From the NCBI GenBank assembly GCA_009823395.1, contig CM020513.1:7986001-8050000 (forward strand): a stretch of 64,000 nt of DNA, in the 5' to 3' direction. The DNA is from Thamnaconus septentrionalis (Eukaryota > Chordata > Actinopteri > Tetraodontiformes > Monacanthidae). The translations under genes were made by a program, and so were the position numbers. Of the stretch, positions 59,787-64,000 are shown piece after piece (within the stretch, counting starts at the first letter, position 1; every line of letters starts with the position of its first letter). Under the pieces are notes generated by a model. That model saw nothing but the letters and a program-made list of their open reading frames with translations. It searched no databases and was not told where the DNA came from.

Positions 59787-62724
59787 TATATCAAAGCCTG
59801 TGCAGAAGAGGGAGGAGGGAGGGCGACTTTTGCTATGATGAGAAGCTAAAATGTACAGCACTTCAGACTGTAGATATCAGAGCCTGTTAGAGAAACTTTA
59901 TATATAAAAAAAAACAGAATTCACATGCAGAATATATCAAAATGGCATAATACAGATTTAAAGATCTCTCTTGTCTATATCTAGCTCTAGTAGACACACA
60001 ATCTCTATTTGACTGAGGGCGTGGGTGGTGCACTGACAATCCAGTAGGCTACTTTAGTCTGCAGCGTAAGCTGCTGTGTGAATGTGGACCTACGTGATCC
60101 CGAGGACGCCGGGGAAGGTAGTTGAGTCACGACAGACGACGTGCACGGGGAGGTGGTAGGGGGTAAAAAAAAAAAAAAAAAGAGAGTTTGTTACGCAGAC
60201 GTCGACAGAATTGATTTTGTGAGGAGCCTTCGGCGCTTCGAGTCGACCGGAAGGATCGTGAGTGACATCAGCGGGGCCCGAGCGGCGGCCGGGCAAATTG
60301 TCCTGCGTTGGGTCTGAGTGAAGGTTCGTCGGCCTTCAGGACAGACGGATGTAATCTGGGGAGACTCGCTTCTGACCGGGGAGGAGGTGGGAGGACCGGA
60401 GGGGGAAAAAAAAAAAAAAAGGAAGGCTGTCATGGTTTAAAGAGGCAGTCCCACTCTGAAGATGATGAAGTGTTGCAGTGAAAAGGAAAAAAAAAAGAAA
60501 AAGAAAAGAGGTTTTACACAGGGCGCGGCCTTCCAGACTGAACTTTGGCCGGAGCCTCTGGATGACAACGACACATATCAAGTGGGCCGCCGCGTCGCAA
60601 AGTTCAGTCCAAATCGACATCTGGCGGCGGCTTACTTCAGCCATTCTGCCGCGCAGCTGAGCAAAGCAGATGAAAAACAGCATTTTCAGATTCCAAGGCG
60701 CTGCCTCGAATGTTAAGTCGGCGGCCGAAGAAGAAGAAACGAGCTCATCGGTTCTCCGTCATATGTGCATTTTTTTGACCCCGAGGGCTGCCTGTTGTTC
60801 ATCATGTCTCTACATCTGCTTTGGTTTTGTAGCCCACCAAAAACTAAACATGACGCCCGCCGCTGTCCTCGCTCGACAGCCTCTGCTCTCCGTGTACTAG
60901 TTTAGCGCCCCCTAGCCATACACCCGGAGCTCCACCTTTGTGTGTCCAGGTCTGCCGTAAAAATCAAAAAAAGATAACAAAAAAAAACCTCGCTCTGCTG
61001 TTCTATGTCAGTGAACCAGCGTCTTTCACTGCCTGCAAAACCAAATTGCCCTCTCAGGCAGCGCCTATTAGGTCGTGTTCGAGTCAGGAGAACACAGGAC
61101 TCACTGCTAGCTAGAGCGGGCAAAGCCGTGTCTTCATCTGGAAATGTTCTGCCGCCACCTCTACGAGATCAGATGGAATGGAAACATAAAAAGAGACTCT
61201 CTCACAGACACTCAGCTAAATGGTGCGTTCAGGCGCAGGGCCGATGCAATTTTCGTAAGGAGGGGAAGAGCGAAGACACTTAGATGTCAAGTTGAATCTC
61301 ATATCACGGGCACAAATGAGACGAGAATACAATAACGAGCGGATCGCTGTTGATTTTTCAGACAATTATTTCCGCTGTGCCAATCTTGATTTTATTCCCT
61401 TTTTTTTTTTATTCCGACCCCCCTTTTGTTCTAATTCTATGCAACATCAGTGTGTTTGAATGGGTTTTTTTTTAAACAAATATTTAATCCGTGGTCTGAC
61501 ACTGTGTCTTATAAAAAAAATAACTTTAATTTGTACATCACGTAAAAAAATATATATATCTGTAAGCTTTTTTTTTTTTTTTTTTAAATGATTTTAATAT
61601 ATATTGACGCTAACGGTCGTAAGCGTCAACTCAGAGCTTGTGCACTTTATTACGGCGATGTTGAGTTTTCTCATCTTGTTTTAAACTGTCCTTGACATGC
61701 AAGATATGGAGTTTTGTGTTTCTGCATTGGGGGGGCGGGGAGGGGGAGAGAAAAAAAAAAGAGGGTTGAGTCACGGTGTAACGTGCTGACAGAAAATATC
61801 GTGCTGTGCATTTTGTATCTCTGTGGCAAAAGAAGAAAAACACGCAGGCACGCTGGGGGGTTCCTAAACGCGATGCACAATTTTGGAGGGGGGGTAAAAA
61901 TTTGACTTGGCGACACAACAACGCTCACGGTCTCTCTGGCAGCCTGTGCAGTGAGTTAGACGTGTTCCCCCTCAATACTCCCCAGGTGTTTCATTAACCC
62001 CCCAAGCTTTGGAGACTGTTTGTTCCGATCAGCTGTTGCCTGTAATTGTGAACTCATCCATTCGTCGTCGTTCAGAGGGGTGTGAATGTGACTTAAGTCC
62101 TTTGACATGTTGTACATAAAGTGTTTATTTTCTACAGAGATTGAATGTTTATATTGTCCAAAGGTTTGAGCATGTGAGTGTTAAAATTTCAAAAAAAAAA
62201 AAAGAATAGATGAAACTAAAAATCACAGACAATTTAGAGACTTACTTGTACAGAAATGCGTGTCTAGAAGTTGTTTAAGGGGAGTAGACCGTGTAATCTA
62301 ACACCTGTGATGTCAACCAATCTGTGCAGCCATGTCCTGTTTATGGTTGAAAAACTACAAAGTGGTAAAAAAAAAAAAAAGAAGACAAAACAGCAACAAC
62401 GACAAAAAAAAAAAAAAAAAAAAAAATCAACTTTAATAGTTGTTTGAGAGTTTATGTTCTGGATGTTGCATGTTTTGTTGATGGTTTGTCTGTATATTTT
62501 GCCTACAGATTATGTTTAAAAAGAGACAGAATATGTAAAGATTTATCTGTATGCTGACTGTAAAGAAACATGCTTGTAAAGTTGTCTTGTTTTTCACTCT
62601 GTGTAAAAACAAAGAAGATAATGTTATGGTTTTGTGGTTGTACACAGGATGTGTTGAGATATTATGCAAAAATTGTTCTGTAAAAAAAGAAATCAGATGT
62701 TGACCCCCATCCCCAAGCATAAAG

Positions 62725-62730
62725 AATAAA
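62725..62730 (+). terminator. Distal polyadenylation signal AATAAA
   Basis: The hexamer lies in a UTR-like context, about 3.5 kb after the stop codon. Vertebrate piccolo mRNAs have long 3' UTRs. Confidence 0.5.
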
Positions 62731-63299
62731 TATTACGATAAGAAGAGCTATATTAAACACGCCGAGTCCAAGCTTGTTTTGAATCGCGACACGATACACA
62801 ACCTACTTTGTATTTCGACTTCACGACAACACAAAGACACATTAAGAATCATTTAACATCTGTTGCGGCTCTTTTTAGTCCAAGAACCGGCAGTAATATC
62901 AGAAAACAAGCAGAGGAGTAGATCGCGCAGAAAGAAACCCAAATTCGAAAGTGTACATTCCGTGGACACACTGCCATCAGAACAAGTCCCAAGTATCTAT
63001 TAGAACCAGTAGTGTCCAGCTGCAGACTTAAAAAAAAAAAGAAAGAAAAGAAAGATGCAGCCACCAGATGGTGCTATTTGATAACTCCCATTTGATTTAC
63101 AGCACCCTACTCACTCAAGGACAGAACTGATCAGAATTTTTTCATTGTCAATACTTCTTATCAATCTGATTCCAAAAAACAACCGGCTCTTGATTCCCAT
63201 TCTTAATCAGTGTTGAAAAAAAAAAAGTTTTACTCCAGAGTATGGCATATTCCATCACTAAGGTTCACAGATAATGGTCCCCAAAAAAAAAAAAAAAAA

Positions 63300-63358
63300 A
63301 TTATTATTATCATTATTATTATTGTTATTATCATTATTATAATAATAATAATAATAAC
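63300..63358. repeat. (ATT)n/(AAT)n trinucleotide run
   Basis: An interrupted ATT run is followed by an AAT run, forming a short inverted repeat, next to a poly-A tract. Confidence 0.9.
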
Positions 63359-63359
63359 C

Positions 63360-63660
63360 AAGAGGGTTGAGGGTTTGGTCCGGCCTGGGACCTTTCAATG
63401 TAGAGTTTGCGTGTTCTCCCTGTGTCTGCGTGGGATCTCTCCGGGTTCTCCGGCTTCCTCCCACAGTCCATAAACATGCATGTGAGGTGAATTGGGAACT
63501 CTAAATTGTCCGTAGGTGTGTATGCGAGTGCAAACAGTTGTTTGTCTCTACGTGGCCCTGCGATGAACTGGTCACTTGTCCAGGGTGTCACCCTGCCTTC
63601 GCCCAATAGCAGCTGGGAGAGGCTCCAGCAGACCCCCCGTGACCCTCGACCCATCGAAAA
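63360..63660 (+). mobile_element. 5'-truncated tRNA-derived SINE copy
   Basis: It shares the TTTGCGTGTTCTCC and CTCCGGCTTCCTCCCACAG words with the copy at 54691 but has no A or B box. It keeps a longer 3' body (GCGATGAACTGGTCACTTGT and CAGGGTGTCACCCTGCCTT words) that the other copy has lost. Confidence 0.85.
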
Positions 63661-64000
63661 TTCACCAGCAGCATGCGGCCACTGGGGGCACAACACATCC
63701 ACCCTTGAAGCAAATACTTACTGGCCACTTCATAGGAATTCCACAACGAGTGAACTATATTGAAGAAAGAAGTGTAGTATGTGCATATGTATGTACTTAT
63801 GCTATTTATGTAGCTCCCTGTCCATCCTTTCCCAACAAACACATGCGTGGCTGGTCGGCTTTTGTCCGTCTGCCGCAGGTTCACCACCTCCAGTGTGGAT
63901 GCAGAGCGAATGAAAAATAGCTTGAATGTGAGCGCTTTAAATAGCATGTAGCTAAAGCATGATATATGACATATCCTAGCCATACTGCTACTGTTGCTGC
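63661..64000. other. Intergenic end of window
   Basis: No gene or named repeat is recognised. Confidence 0.5.

Larger units (their letters stand above)
59213..62750 (+). other. pclo: Probable 3' UTR of piccolo
   Basis: This A/T-tract-rich, gene-free sequence lies after the stop. A proximal AATAAA is at 59781-59786 and a distal one at 62725-62730. A UGUACAUA Pumilio-type word is at 62111-62118. The part at 60100-61300 is more GC-rich, so an early polyadenylation followed by intergenic DNA is also possible. The end is not proven. Confidence 0.55.

Noticed and set aside
30475..63235. Recurrent A8-A12 runs followed by GT (near 30480, 31720, 42369, 52206, 63222)
   Set aside because: A runs are extremely common in this window and the following bases vary. 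I see no shared flank that would make it an element.

Overview
The window looks like ray-finned fish (teleost) nuclear DNA. It carries a vertebrate multi-exon neuronal gene with GT-AG introns. It also has two copies of a tRNA-derived SINE of the type common in teleosts, a short inverted-repeat element, and very many CA/GA/TA microsatellites and pure A/T runs. The species cannot be named from the sequence.

One gene dominates: piccolo (pclo), the giant presynaptic active-zone scaffold, read on the + strand from about 12.6 kb to at least 59.2 kb. I could place 34 coding exons with matching splice phases. They run from the N-terminal Q-rich region and zinc fingers, through a 6.7-kb central exon, coiled coils and a PDZ domain, to the C2A and C2B domains and a stop at 59210-59212. 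The C2 domains identify piccolo and exclude its paralogue bassoon. Whether it is the a or b teleost copy is undecided.

Layout: 1-10.6 kb is upstream sequence without a recognised gene (a MITE-like element, microsatellites, one possible short unrelated exon). 10.6-12.0 kb is a CpG-rich promoter-like block with a candidate non-coding first exon ending at 10960. 12559-13757 is the first recognised coding exon. 14311-25766 holds nine tandem, phase 0-0 exons that are diverged copies of one another. A 5-kb intron and exon 11 (30834-31595) close the array. 31959-43607 holds the large central exon and coiled-coil exons. 47416-59212 holds the small exons for PDZ, C2A and C2B. 59213 to about 62.75 kb is a probable 3' UTR. 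The end is intergenic with a SINE fragment.

The main discovery is the zinc-finger array. Mammalian piccolo has two zinc fingers with one inter-finger exon between them. Here that exon has been amplified to nine copies, giving ten split zinc fingers and a predicted protein of about 7,700 residues, against about 5,100 in human. Each copy keeps a conserved [12 protein letters not shown] motif. Three single-base frame breaks lie in the coding exons (exons 8, 10 and 12), with a possible fourth in a GGA tract near the start. The summed exon length becomes a multiple of three only when the three are allowed for, so assembly errors are the likeliest explanation. Other points of note are a GC-AG intron before C2B, a 27-nt microexon in C2A, and a recent 69-bp coding minisatellite in exon 9.
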